From positions 8,838 to 72,837 of the forward strand of contig CAVXML010000002.1 in the NCBI GenBank assembly GCA_963763015.1: 64,000 nt of DNA, given 5' to 3'. This document shows positions 35,213 to 44,561 of the stretch, piece by piece. How positions within the stretch are numbered: the stretch's first letter is position 1; each line of letters opens with the position of its first letter. The stretch comes from Fodinibacter sp963763015. GTDB taxonomy: Bacteria; Actinomycetota; Actinomycetes; Actinomycetales; Dermatophilaceae. The notes beneath the pieces are model-generated. The model was not told the origin of the DNA, did no database searches, and worked only from the letters and a program-made list of their open reading frames with translations. The translations under genes were made by a program, and so were the position numbers.

Positions 35213-37053
35213 CCGTCGCTGCCGTGGGTCGAGTCGGTGGTCGATGAGCGGTGGTCGTCGCCTTCCGAGCTCGACCGCGACACGATGTGCTCGGTGTCGA
35301 CCGTCTCGTCGTCCGCGGCAGCCGTGAGGTCTGAGTCGTCCTCGTCCGGTTCGAGCGGCGCCGCAGTGGATGCGAAGGAGCGGCGAGCGGCCTTGACCCC
35401 GGCCGCGATCGAGTGCCAGACGTGGTCGGGGCCGAGGTCGTCGAGCATCCCGGACCGGGTCAGGACGTCGCGTACGTTGCCGAACACCCGCACGAGGTGG
35501 AGGTCGACGTCGATCTTTCGGAGGTGGGCGAGCAGGCTGGAGATCCGCTCGGCCGTCGTGGTGTCCATCTGGTTCGTGGCCTCGAGGTCGAGCACGACGG
35601 CGTGCAGGCCGGCCCGCCCGCGTGCCAGGACCTCGATACGCCGGAGGACGGATGTCGCGTTGGCCCAGAACAGGGGCGCGTCGGGGCGCAGCACCAGCAC
35701 GCCGGGGTACGTGCGGCGAGTGGGGTCGTTGGCAACAGCGCCCCACGCCGCCTTCTCGCCGGCGACCCGCCCCATCTCGTCGATGCCCACCTGCGTGGAC
35801 CGGTAGACGAGGCCGAGCAGGGACTGGGCGATCGCGACCAGGAGGCCGTTCAGCGGACCGAGCGCCAGGACCCCGGTGAAGGCGACGCCCGCGGCCACCG
35901 CATCGTTGCGGCGCACCTGGGCATACCGCCGGAAGGCGCTCGGCTGCACGAGGCCCCACACGGCATGGATGACGATGGCGGCGAGCACCGTCCGAGGCAG
36001 GTCGGCGAGCAGTCCGGCGGCGAGCATGACGAACAGCAGGATGACGACGGCCGCTGCCACCCCGCTGACCTGGGTGACCGCTCCGGCGCGGGCGTTGGCG
36101 GCCGTCTTCGACAGCGACCCCCCGACCGCCATGCCTCCGAACAGGCCAGACGCGACGTTGGCGGCCCCGTGGGCGACGAACTCCCGGTCGTCGGCGCCGG
36201 GGTCGAAGCGCCCGGGTGGGGAGAACGTCCGAGCAGCCGCGAGTCCTTCGGCGATGCCCACGGCAGCCAGGGCGAGGCCGCCGGTGACGATGGTGCTCCA
36301 CAGCGAGAGGTCGACGATGGGGACGGACGGCACGACGAGGCCGTTCGGCACGGTCCCCACGACCACCACCCCCTTGGACGCGAGGTCGAGCCGGGAGGAG
36401 ACGACGATCGCGGCCGCCAGCGTCACGAGGGACCACGGAATCCGCGGCGCCAGCCGTGACCCACCGAAGAGCACGACCAGGGATGCCACCCCCACGGCGA
36501 GGGTCAGCCCGTGGATGTCCGGCACCCCGCGGACGATCTCGAGGAGGCGCTCGAGGATGCCACCGGATGGAGTGCTGAGCCCGGCGAGGGGCGGCACCTC
36601 GCCGACGACGATGAGGACGACCAGTCCCGCGACGAAACCCGTGACGATCGGCTCGCTCAGGAACTGCGCCACCCAGCCCACGCGGAGCAGCCCCGCCGCC
36701 AGAAGGGCCACACCGGCGGTGATGGCGAGCACCGAGGTCAGCTGGACGGCCAGCTCGGGGTCACCACCCGACAGGCCACCGACGAGCGAGCCGGAGAGCA
36801 CGGAGACGGTCGACACCGGCCCGACGAAGAGCAGGCGTGACGAGCCGAACAGGGCATAGGCGAGGAGGGCGGGCGGCAGGGTGTACAGGCCGACCTGAAC
36901 CGGAACGCCCGCCACTGCCGCGTAGCCCAAGGACTGGGGGACGGCCAGCGCGGCGACGAGCAGACCGGCAAGAAGGTCGGCCGGCAGGTGCCGTCCGCTG
37001 TAGATGCGCAGCAGCCGGAGGCCGATCGGGAGGCCTGGCCGCGGCAGCTGCAT
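35191..37053 (-). CDS. SulP family anion transporter with STAS domain
   Basis: A 620-residue membrane protein. Residues 20-430 hold the SulP core, with PADLLAGLLVAALAVPQSLG and YAAVAGVPVQVGLYTLPPAL (the signature region), and NVASGLFGGMAVGGSLSKTA. Residues about 450-560 are a STAS domain (FWANATSVLRRIEVLARG, VVLDLEATNQMDTTTAE). The last 55 residues are acidic and Ser-rich. Family members transport sulfate, bicarbonate or dicarboxylates; the substrate here is unknown. ATG 37,053 has GGAGGAG 11 bases upstream. No sulfur or carbonic anhydrase genes are adjacent. Confidence 0.9.
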   Translation of the reverse strand: MQLPRPGLPIGLRLLRIYSGRHLPADLLAGLLVAALAVPQSLGYAAVAGVPVQVGLYTLPPALLAYALFGSSRLLFVGPVSTVSVLSGSLVGGLSGGDPELAVQLTSVLAITAGVALLAAGLLRVGWVAQFLSEPIVTGFVAGLVVLIVVGEVPPLAGLSTPSGGILERLLEIVRGVPDIHGLTLAVGVASLVVLFGGSRLAPRIPWSLVTLAAAIVVSSRLDLASKGVVVVGTVPNGLVVPSVPIVDLSLWSTIVTGGLALAAVGIAEGLAAARTFSPPGRFDPGADDREFVAHGAANVASGLFGGMAVGGSLSKTAANARAGAVTQVSGVAAAVVILLFVMLAAGLLADLPRTVLAAIVIHAVWGLVQPSAFRRYAQVRRNDAVAAGVAFTGVLALGPLNGLLVAIAQSLLGLVYRSTQVGIDEMGRVAGEKAAWGAVANDPTRRTYPGVLVLRPDAPLFWANATSVLRRIEVLARGRAGLHAVVLDLEATNQMDTTTAERISSLLAHLRKIDVDLHLVRVFGNVRDVLTRSGMLDDLGPDHVWHSIAAGVKAARRSFASTAAPLEPDEDDSDLTAAADDETVDTEHIVSRSSSEGDDHRSSTTDSTHGSDGQGKSTT

Positions 37054-37292
37054 CCGGACAGTCTCCTCCCGTGTCCTGCCTCGCGCCTGCGCTTCGGGCG
37101 ACCCCGCGGCCCAGCGGCTGCCGGGAGCGTGGAGCACGGGCCCCCAGGTCGGGAGGGAGGCCAACGGCATCCGGGTGAATGTGACCTGCATCCGCTCCGG
37201 GTGCCGACGGTCATGCGCGGTCCTACTGTGGACGTGGAGCTGCGGGGGCACTCCGGTCTCGCGGCTCCACCACAGCGAGGGCTGGAGGAGCC

Positions 37293-38132
37293 ATGCATCG
37301 CACCTACGTCGTCACCGGTACAGGGTCCGGGATAGGCCGAGCCACGGCGAGCCTGCTCCGCAGCCGGGGGGCGCGGGTCATCGGCATCGACGTGACGTGC
37401 GCGGAGGTGCGTGCCGACCTCTCGACCCCGGACGGGCGGGTCGCGGCCGTCGACGGCGCCCTCATCGAGTCCGGCGGGCACGTCGACGGCGTGGTCGCGA
37501 ACGCCGGCCTCTCCACGCCGTCGGCGGCGACCGTGGCCGTGAACTACTTCGGTGCCGTGGCGCTCCTGGAGGGGCTGCGGCCGGCGCTGCTGACCTCACG
37601 GGCACCGCGGGCGGTGGTCACCTCGTCGATGGCCACGGTGATGCCCGTCGACCCGGACCTCGTGGAGGCGTGCCTGGCCGACGACGAGGAGCTCGCGCTG
37701 GGGATCGCCGGGCAGCTGGCCGGTGACCCGGCCACCGCCGGCCTGATCTATCCGTCCAGCAAGCGCGCGCTGTCGCGGTGGGTGCGCCGGGAGTCGGCGT
37801 CGAAGCGGTGGGCCGGGTGCTGCATCCCGCTCAACGCGGTGGCTCCGGGCATCGTCGAGACGCCGATGGTCGCCCAGCTTCTCGCGACGCCGGAGAGTGA
37901 GGCGGCGGTGGACGCCCTCGTGCCGATGCCACTGAACGGGCACCTCCAGGCGCGCCAGGTTGCGTCGCTGCTCGCGTGGCTGGTCTCCGAGGAGAACACG
38001 CACGTGTGCGGGCAGACGATCTACATCGACGGCGGGTCGGACGTGGCGTTGCGCGGCGACGACGTCTGGTCGTGGAACGACCGCAAAGGGTCCGTCGCCG
38101 CGGTCCCGACGCCCGAGCCAGTGGCCGGGTGA
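37293..38132 (+). CDS. short-chain dehydrogenase/reductase
   Basis: A 279-residue Rossmann-fold oxidoreductase. The cofactor motif TGTGSGIG is at residues 9-16. An Asp after strand 2 (VIGIDV) favours NAD(H). VVANAGLS is the NAG motif. VVTSSMATV carries the catalytic Ser, and YPSSKRAL carries the Tyr and Lys. A long insert between the Ser and Tyr (DPDLVEACLADDEELALGIA) matches coniferyl-alcohol-dehydrogenase or 3-alpha-hydroxysteroid-dehydrogenase-type SDRs. The C-terminal GQTIYIDGGSDVALRG is typical. It is probably a single-gene unit; the substrate is unknown. Confidence 0.88.
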   Translation: MHRTYVVTGTGSGIGRATASLLRSRGARVIGIDVTCAEVRADLSTPDGRVAAVDGALIESGGHVDGVVANAGLSTPSAATVAVNYFGAVALLEGLRPALLTSRAPRAVVTSSMATVMPVDPDLVEACLADDEELALGIAGQLAGDPATAGLIYPSSKRALSRWVRRESASKRWAGCCIPLNAVAPGIVETPMVAQLLATPESEAAVDALVPMPLNGHLQARQVASLLAWLVSEENTHVCGQTIYIDGGSDVALRGDDVWSWNDRKGSVAAVPTPEPVAG

Positions 38133-38271
38133 TGCCGGAGGTGGTGGCGGCCGCGTCCGGTGGGTGAGGGGCGCCGCCGAGCCGCTGCCTGTGGACGGTC
38201 GGGTGGCGGTTTCCGCCGGATTGGCTAGCGTTTTCGTCCGGAGCCGACGAGGGGCGGCTGGGAAGGGACGC

Positions 38272-38863
38272 ATGGGACGAGCTGTCTTGGGGATGCCGCT
38301 CGCTGCCGGCACGCTGCTCGCGGCGCTCGTGCTCGGGGGGTGCCAGGCGGAGGGCGCGCCGGGCGGGCGGACGGCCACGTCGGCGTCGGCGAGTCCCACG
38401 GGGGCGTCGCCGAGCGCGTCGGTCACGAAGGCGTCGCCGTCGCCGACGTCGTCGACCGCGGTCCCGGCGGCGGCCCGCGAGAAGTCAGAAGCCGGAGCCG
38501 AGGCGTTCGTCCGCTTCTTCATGCTTCAAGCGGCTTCTGCTTGGACGATCTCCCGAGCCCACGCTGATCGAGGTGCACTCCTCGAGGGATTGCGTCGCCT
38601 GTCAAGACCTGGCCCGTGTCGCCAGGGAACTGCAGGCGAAAAGGGAGCGGTATGACCGAGCCCCAGTGACGGTCGAGAGGATTGCCACCCTTCGCCGAGG
38701 TGAGAATCAGTACGCATTCGACGTCAATTTGACGGAGAACGACGTGAACGTTGTTTCTCAGTCGGGCGCAATAGTGGAATCGTATCCAGCGCGGCCCATA
38801 GCGAGAGCCATTGCTGTGACTTGGGAGGAGGGGCGTTGGCTGCTTGCTGGCATTGGCGAGTAA
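38272..38863 (+). CDS. DUF6318-like lipoprotein (frameshifted)
   Basis: The signal peptide and lipobox (AAGTLLAALVLGGC) are followed by a Ser/Thr/Pro-rich linker. The folded domain begins EKSEAGAEAFVRFF and continues, after a frameshift near 38,552, as EVHSSRDCVACQDLARVARE, DVNLTENDVNVVSQSG and ARAIAVTWEEGRWLLAGIGE. This order, including the D-C-x-x-C pair, matches DUF6318 lipoproteins of actinobacteria. The change is one extra base in ACGATCTCCCGAG. The second half is much lower in GC (45 % in 38,701-38,760) than its neighbours. It pairs with the next gene, as DUF6318 genes commonly do. Function unknown; surface-exposed. Confidence 0.75.
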
Positions 38864-39758
38864 TCGCGATGGCCGTTGCTGTGGTTGCGATGCCAAGCCA
38901 ACAAGGCACCGCGATCGAACCCAGTCGCGGCCCATGGGGCGGGACTGCTCAAGGAGATGGCGTCCGCATCAATGTGTTGGCCGAGCAGTTGCGGTCTCTC
39001 CGGGACGAATGGCAAACGCAGCAACTGAGTGGACAAGGGCCATGGTTGGAATATCGCCGCCACGTCGATATGCGGGCCGAGGCTCCCTGGGAGCCAGGAC
39101 GACGACTTGCTGTGCGGTCGGTCCTTCATCTTTTGCTCGACAACTAGCGCATCGATCGGACCCGGGCCAGCGATGGACGTCCATCGACGGGAGGTAGATG
39201 CGAGCGGTGAACCGATCACTGGCTCGGCCGGCAGCTGGGAGACCATCGGAACCACTTGTCTTCCGGGAATGGTTCCTGGGGTCGGGCCGCAACTCACCCT
39301 GGAGTATGATCCGCGAGGCCTTCCACGACACGGACTTCTCCGTCCCCACCGTGAACATCCAGCCCGAGGGCGACGTCACCCTGGTGAACCTTCCGACCTA
39401 CTTCGAGGTGCAGTTCCCGGAGGCCGGCTTCGGCCCCGAAGAGGTGGACACCCCGGACCCGAGCCGGCTGCTCGGTCATCGCATCGAGGTGCGCCCGTTG
39501 CTCAAGTCGGTCACCTACCACCTCGGTGACCAGACCATCGGCCCGACGACGTCCCTCGGAGGCCCGCACCCGACGGGCGACATCCGGGCGACCTACCGGC
39601 AGCCCGGCACCCATGAGGTTCGCGCCGACGTCGTCTACACGGGCCAGTTCCGCGTCGGCGGCAGCGAGTGGTTCGACATCCCCGGTGAGGTCGACCTCCA
39701 GGGCGCCCCCGTCACCCTCACCGTTCGCGAGGCGAAGTCCCGGCTCTACACCGGCTGA
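38836..39758 (+). CDS. secreted protein adjacent to DUF6318 gene (frameshifted)
   Basis: Probable start is TTG 38,836 behind AGGAGG, overlapping the lipoprotein gene. WRVIAMAVAVVAMPSQQGTA is a signal peptide. The mature part crosses frames near 39,095 and 39,304. PWLEYRRHVDMRAEAPWEP leads into DDDLLCGRSFIFCSTTSAS and GTTCLPGMVPGVGPQLTLE, then MIREAFHDTDFSVPTVNIQP, TLVNLPTYFEVQFPEAG and GTHEVRADVVYTGQFRVGG. The C-terminal 130 residues resemble the PKD-like beta-sandwich proteins that accompany DUF6318 lipoproteins in Micrococcales. The first third is low in GC. Envelope-associated; function unknown. Confidence 0.65.
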
Positions 39759-39908
39759 GCGCAGTGGTCGGGTCGCACCTCGTCCACAGCCGTCGACCGG
39801 ATGCCGGCTCCTCCACAGCTTCTGCGCCACGGGGCGTCGCCTGCGCCCTTCTGTCGGTTGACCGGCCTACTGTCGGTCGCACGAGATGAACCCCTGAGAG
39901 GAGGAGCG

Positions 39909-40625
39909 GTGGAGGTGACCCGGGCCCTGTCGGCGGGGCGGCGCCTGCTTCGCGAGCACGGCCTCGACGACTGGACGATCGTCGCCGACCGGGCCAAGAC
40001 CAGAGCCGGCGTCTGCCGCTTCGGCCGGCGGCAGATCGGTATCAGCGCCCCCCTCACCACCCTCCACGCCGAGGAGGAGGTGCTCGACACCATCCTCCAC
40101 GAGATCGCCCACGCCCTCGTCGGCCCCCACCACGGCCACGACACCGTGTGGCGCGCCAAGGCCCGCGAGATCGGCTGCACCGGCGAGCGCTGCGTGTCCT
40201 CCGACTCCCCGCGAGTGCCCGGCGTCTGGACGGGCCGGTGTCCCGCCGGTCACGAGAAGTCCCGACACCGTGCCCCCACTCGGCTCATGTCGTGCGGTGA
40301 GTGTGCACGGCGGTTCGACCCGCGCCACCTCTTCACGTGGACATATCGCGGTCGACCGGCCACCCTCCCCGCCTCGTATGCGGCGCAGCTCGCGGCGCTC
40401 TCCTCGGTGCGCCGGGCGGCGAACGGTCCGCGTCCCGCGATCCGGGTGGGCGACCTGGTCGAGGTCGCATCACCCGGCCCCTGGCAGGGACTGGGAGGGG
40501 AGGTGGAGCTCGTGGGCGCCGTGCGCTGCCAGGTCAGGGTGGGCGACGAGCTCGTCAGCCTGCCGTTGGATGCCGTCCACGTGGTTCCCGCCTTCGCGGC
40601 TCGCCGCACCGGGCGGCAGCCCTGA
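39909..40625 (+). CDS. SprT-like metalloprotease-fold protein
   Basis: A 238-residue protein. The zinc motif HEIAH lies in VLDTILHEIAHALVGPHHGH (about residues 60-79) with further His residues after it, as in SprT-like domains. A zinc ribbon follows (CPAGH, LMSCGECARRFDPRH). The C-terminal 75 residues are a small beta-barrel (RVGDLVEVASPGPWQGLGGE) like a KOW/SH3-type module. SprT-like proteins include the DNA-protein-crosslink protease Spartan, but bacterial members are uncharacterised. Start GTG 39,909 has AGAGGAGG 5-6 bases upstream. It stands alone. Confidence 0.82.
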   Translation: MEVTRALSAGRRLLREHGLDDWTIVADRAKTRAGVCRFGRRQIGISAPLTTLHAEEEVLDTILHEIAHALVGPHHGHDTVWRAKAREIGCTGERCVSSDSPRVPGVWTGRCPAGHEKSRHRAPTRLMSCGECARRFDPRHLFTWTYRGRPATLPASYAAQLAALSSVRRAANGPRPAIRVGDLVEVASPGPWQGLGGEVELVGAVRCQVRVGDELVSLPLDAVHVVPAFAARRTGRQP

Positions 40626-40800
40626 GCCGTCGCGGTCGACGAGCAGGGCCGGCGCCGTGCCAGAAGGCGCCGAAGCCTCACCGGCCGGTGCGGACCTCAC
40701 CCCACCGAGTACCAAGTCGCTCGGACCGCGCCGCGCTGGGTGAGCACCCTCACGTCACATCCGGTGCGGGGCACCGGTTCCGCGCCACGACAATGGAAGG

Positions 40801-41733
40801 GTGAGTGAACGCTTCGCCCAGGGAGGCGCCACCGGGTCGGACGCCTCCTCCACCGTGGGTCCCTCCGGTGGCTTCGGCCGGTGGCAGCCTCCCACGGAGC
40901 GGGTGGACCGCGCCTTCGTCCTCGCCGGTGGGGGAGCGACCGGCATCGCCTGGGAGGCCGGCATCATCATCGGCCTGCGCGACTGTGGCATCGACGTCAG
41001 GGACGCCGACACGATGATCGGGACCTCAGCGGGGTCCATGGTCGCCGCTCACCTGCGGGTGGGCACCGACGAGGGCAACGCCTTCGCACGCATCCAGCAG
41101 GGCGCTCCGCTCGCGAGCTATGGCCGGCTCGGCCCATCCGACGCCAGCCGCTACCTGCGGGCCCAGCTGGCCCTCGACCCACGCCAGGGACGCTCGGTCG
41201 TCACGCGCGCGGCGCTCGAGGCCCGGACTTCGTCGGAGGAGGAGTGGCTCGAGGCCATCGGGCTCGGTCTGGTCGGCAAGCCATGGCCCGAAGGGCGCCT
41301 GTTCATCACGGCGGTCGAGGCCGTGACCGGCACCTCTGTGGTCTTCGACAACGACAGCGCGGTGCCGCTGGACCGCGCCGTGGCCGCCAGCTGCGCCGTG
41401 CCCGGGGTCTTCCCGGCCGTGGACATCGGTGGCCGCCGCTACGTGGACGGCGGCATGCGGAGCATCGCCAACATCGACCTCGCGAGGGGCCACCGCCGGG
41501 TGCTCGCGCTGGCGCCGTACCCCGTCGGCCCCAAGCTTCGAGAGCATCCCTACGTGCAGCTGCGGTCGTTGCGGCCGCGGGCGAAGACGTCCCTCGTGGT
41601 CCCCGACGCCAAGGACCTCTGGGCGATGGGGACCAACCCGCTCGACATGAGCCGCGGCGCCGGCACCTTCGACACCGCCCGGACCCACGGGCAGCGCATC
41701 GCCGACCGGGTCGGCGACATCTGGGCCGACTGA
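40801..41733 (+). CDS. patatin-like phospholipase
   Basis: A 310-residue protein. The oxyanion loop GGGATGIAWEAG (about residues 43-54), nucleophile elbow MIGTSAGSMVAAH (Ser near residue 77) and catalytic Asp in YVDGGMRS form the patatin Ser-Asp dyad. A cytoplasmic RssA-like lipid acyl hydrolase is likely. Start GTG 40,801; GGAAGG lies just upstream. The hydrophilic N-terminal 35 residues are poorly conserved in the family. It is a monocistronic unit before the aminotransferase gene, with 120 bases between them. Confidence 0.88.
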   Translation: MSERFAQGGATGSDASSTVGPSGGFGRWQPPTERVDRAFVLAGGGATGIAWEAGIIIGLRDCGIDVRDADTMIGTSAGSMVAAHLRVGTDEGNAFARIQQGAPLASYGRLGPSDASRYLRAQLALDPRQGRSVVTRAALEARTSSEEEWLEAIGLGLVGKPWPEGRLFITAVEAVTGTSVVFDNDSAVPLDRAVAASCAVPGVFPAVDIGGRRYVDGGMRSIANIDLARGHRRVLALAPYPVGPKLREHPYVQLRSLRPRAKTSLVVPDAKDLWAMGTNPLDMSRGAGTFDTARTHGQRIADRVGDIWAD

Positions 41734-41853
41734 GGCGCCGACAACCCAAGGACGGACCGGCATCCCGAGGCGTGAGCATGCACCGAGCGCAACGGGGCGC
41801 CGGCGGCCCATCACCGAACCGCCGGCTCGATACGCTCGGCCAAGGAGGTGACG

Positions 41854-43104
41854 ATGACGTCACAGGAGCACCGCCCCGCGACCGGCCGCACCATCGCCCA
41901 CATCGAGCAGGTCGAGCGGTATGCCGCGCACAACTACCACCCCCTGCCGGTGGTGCTGAGCCACGGCGAGGGGGCGTGGGTGACCGACGTCGAGGGCAAC
42001 CGCTACCTCGACTGCCTCGCCGGGTACTCGGCACTGAACTTCGGTCACGGTCACCCCCGACTCGTGGCCCGCGCCCAGGAGCAGCTGGCCCGCCTGACCC
42101 TGACCAGCCGAGCCTTCTACAACGACCAGCTGGGTCCGTTCTCCCAGGCTCTCGCCGAGCTGACCGGCAAGGACATGATCCTCCCGATGAACACCGGGGC
42201 CGAGGCCGTGGAGACGGCCCTCAAGGTGTCGCGAAAATGGGGGTACCGGGTGAAAGGGGTCCCCGAGGGGGCCGCCAGCATCGTGGTGATGGAGGGCAAC
42301 TTCCACGGCCGCACGACGACCATCGTGAGCTTCTCCGATGACAAGGTCGCCCGTGACGAGTACGGCCCCTACACACCGGGATTCCGCACCGTGACCTTCG
42401 GCGACGCGGACGCGCTCAGGTCCGCGGTGGACGACACCACCGTGGCCGTCCTCCTCGAGCCGGTGCAGGGGGAGGGAGGGGTCGTCATCCCGCCCGAGGG
42501 GTACCTGCGCGACGTGCGGGCGATCTGCGACGAGGCGGGCGTGCTGATGGTGGCCGATGAGATCCAGTCCGGCCTGGCCCGCACCGGCCGAACGTTCGCC
42601 TGCGACCACGAGGACGTCGTTCCTGACATGTACGTGCTGGGCAAGGCGCTGGGCGGCGGGCTGTACCCCGTCTCGGCGATCGCGGCGAACCGTGAGGTCC
42701 TCGAGGTGATCACCCCGGGGTCGCACGGCTCCACCTTCGGGGGCAACCCGCTGGCCGCGGCGGTCGGCCACGAGGTCGTGACGATGCTGGCCGAGGGGGA
42801 GCTCCAGCGCCGCGCCGCCCACCTCGGCACCGTCCTCGAGGAACGGTTGACCCCCCTCGTTCGTGAGGGCGTCGGCGAGGGCCGGGGCCTGCGTGCGATC
42901 AGGGTGCGCGGCCTGTGGGCGGGCCTGGACATCGAGCCGGGCGGGCCGAGCGGCCGAGAGCTGTCAGAGCGTCTGATGACCCGCGGCATCCTCGCGAAGG
43001 ACACCCACGGGTCGACCCTTCGCGTCGCGCCCCCGATCGTCATCACCGAGGACGAGATCGACCTGCTCGTCCGCGCCGTCACCGACGCCCTCGCCCCGGA
43101 GTGA
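41854..43104 (+). CDS. rocD: ornithine--oxo-acid aminotransferase
   Basis: A 416-residue class III PLP enzyme. The cofactor Lys is in VLGKALGGGLYPVSAI, the phosphate contacts in NTGAEAVETALKVSRKWGY, and the substrate region in YNDQLGPFSQALAELTG. EPVQGEGGVVIPPEGYL and DEIQSGLARTGR are characteristic of ornithine aminotransferase. It converts ornithine plus 2-oxoglutarate to glutamate semialdehyde plus glutamate in arginine catabolism. ATG 41,854 is chosen because AAGGAGGTG lies 3-4 bases upstream; the in-frame GTG at 41,848 is part of that site. No ddaH or rocA gene is adjacent. Acetylornithine aminotransferase is less likely given these motifs. Confidence 0.88.
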   Translation: MTSQEHRPATGRTIAHIEQVERYAAHNYHPLPVVLSHGEGAWVTDVEGNRYLDCLAGYSALNFGHGHPRLVARAQEQLARLTLTSRAFYNDQLGPFSQALAELTGKDMILPMNTGAEAVETALKVSRKWGYRVKGVPEGAASIVVMEGNFHGRTTTIVSFSDDKVARDEYGPYTPGFRTVTFGDADALRSAVDDTTVAVLLEPVQGEGGVVIPPEGYLRDVRAICDEAGVLMVADEIQSGLARTGRTFACDHEDVVPDMYVLGKALGGGLYPVSAIAANREVLEVITPGSHGSTFGGNPLAAAVGHEVVTMLAEGELQRRAAHLGTVLEERLTPLVREGVGEGRGLRAIRVRGLWAGLDIEPGGPSGRELSERLMTRGILAKDTHGSTLRVAPPIVITEDEIDLLVRAVTDALAPE

Positions 43105-43114
43105 ACACCTTGGG

Positions 43115-44131
43115 TCAGGAGGCGTCGGCGTCGAGGAGGTCGGCCTCCAGCTCCCGCACGGCCTCGGCGTCGAGCTGCTCGTCGGTCTCGGCCTGACGCT
43201 GCGGATCTCCCGCCCAGCCCGGCACCCCTGCCCCTGACCGCTCCTCGTGGACGCGGGCGGCGTTCCGGGCGATCGCCTCGACGATCTCGGCCCGCCGCGG
43301 CCCCGGGAGGTCGTGCGCCATGTCGGGGAACATGAGCAGCCGGGCGCCGGGCACCGCCCGTGCCGTGGCGATGCCGCCGCTCGGCAGCACCAGCCGGTCC
43401 TGCAGGCCGTGGATCACCAGGGTGGGCACACGCACCTCGGCGAGAGGGGGGGTGCGGTCGGGGCTGGCCTGGATCGCGAGGAGCTGCCGGATCGTGCCGA
43501 GCGGGTTGACGTTTCGCGAGATGGCGGAGCGCACCATGCCGCGGATCTCCTCGGCGTCGAAGTGCGGTCCGGCGATCAGCCGGAACCCCGCCACTCCGAG
43601 GCGCTCGGCCTCGGCGGGGTCCTCCGGACGCGGGGTGGTCATCGACAGCGCCATCGTGGGCAGCAGCCTCGGCGACACCGTGCCGTGCCTGCGGTTGCCG
43701 GTGTTCGACATGATCGAGCAGAGGCTGAGCACCCGCTCCGGGTGGTCGATGGTCAGCTGCTGCGCGATCATCCCGCCCATCGAGACGCCGACGACGTGCG
43801 CGGCGGCGACGTCGAGGTGGTCCAGGAGGGCCACGGCATCCGCCGCCATGTCGGAGATGAGGTAGTCGGACTGGGCGTAGCGGCGGTGCGCGAACGCCTT
43901 GAACAGGGCGGCCCGGGTCGGCGCCGGCCCGTCCGTCTTCGTCGACAGCCCGATGTCACGGTTGTCCATCCGGATGACTCGGAACCCGCTGTCGGCGAGG
44001 CCCTCCACGAGGTCCGTCGGCCACGCGACGAGCTGGGCGCCGAGGCCCATGACGAGCAGCATCGGCTCGCCGTCCTGCGGCCCGTCCAGCTCGTACTCGA
44101 TCGTCACGTCCCCGAGCTGCGCACTGGTCAT
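43115..44131 (-). CDS. alpha/beta hydrolase
   Basis: A 338-residue protein. Strand 3 to the oxyanion region is LLVMGLGAQLVAWPTDLVEG, the nucleophile elbow is VVGVSMGGMIAQQ (Ser near residue 117), the acid is near VIHGLQDRLV, and the His is in DMAHDLPG. It is the usual actinobacterial esterase/epoxide-hydrolase-like group, with an additional acidic C-terminal tail of about 45 residues. It is convergent with rocD (10 bases apart). The substrate cannot be inferred. Confidence 0.88.
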   Translation of the reverse strand: MTSAQLGDVTIEYELDGPQDGEPMLLVMGLGAQLVAWPTDLVEGLADSGFRVIRMDNRDIGLSTKTDGPAPTRAALFKAFAHRRYAQSDYLISDMAADAVALLDHLDVAAAHVVGVSMGGMIAQQLTIDHPERVLSLCSIMSNTGNRRHGTVSPRLLPTMALSMTTPRPEDPAEAERLGVAGFRLIAGPHFDAEEIRGMVRSAISRNVNPLGTIRQLLAIQASPDRTPPLAEVRVPTLVIHGLQDRLVLPSGGIATARAVPGARLLMFPDMAHDLPGPRRAEIVEAIARNAARVHEERSGAGVPGWAGDPQRQAETDEQLDAEAVRELEADLLDADAS

Positions 44132-44198
44132 GGGTGAAGTCTCGCACCACCGCCGAGGCCCGCGCCGGCAGGTCCCGGGGCCCGGTTAGGGTGAGCGC

Positions 44199-44561
44199 GT
44201 GATCGCCCCCCTGACGTATGCCGTCGTGGGCCTGGCGACCGTGCTGTTCGCCGTCGCGGTCTACTACGCCGCGAAGGACAGGCTCGTGGACGACCGCCTC
44301 CTCGCCCTCGCGGGGCTGCTGGAGCTCGGGCTGCTGGTCCAGCTCGTGAGCGGCCTCCTCGGCATCGGCCACATCGAGGACCCGACCGAGAAGGCCACCT
44401 TCGTCGCCTACCTGGTCACGCTGCCGCTGGTCCCGGTCGGTACCGCCCTCCTGACGATCAAGGAGAAGTCGCGGTGGGCCATGGGGTCGCTCGCGGTGGC
44501 GGCCTTCGCGGTGGCCGTGATGACGGCCCGGCTCCAGCAGATCTGGAACTTCTATGGCTGA
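44199..44561 (+). CDS. small four-helix membrane protein
   Basis: 120 residues from GTG 44,199 with four transmembrane segments: YAVVGLATVLFAVAVYYAA, LLALAGLLELGLLVQLVSGL, FVAYLVTLPLVPVGTALLTI and MGSLAVAAFAVAVMTARLQQ. It overlaps the next gene by 8 bases, so the pair is co-translated. Such paired small membrane proteins recur in Intrasporangiaceae. Function unknown. Confidence 0.75.
   Translation: MIAPLTYAVVGLATVLFAVAVYYAAKDRLVDDRLLALAGLLELGLLVQLVSGLLGIGHIEDPTEKATFVAYLVTLPLVPVGTALLTIKEKSRWAMGSLAVAAFAVAVMTARLQQIWNFYG

Noticed and set aside
34184..36436. 750-codon reverse-strand open frame
   Set aside because: Overlaps the beta-helix gene and SulP in another frame; Arg/Pro/Gly-rich without any domain.
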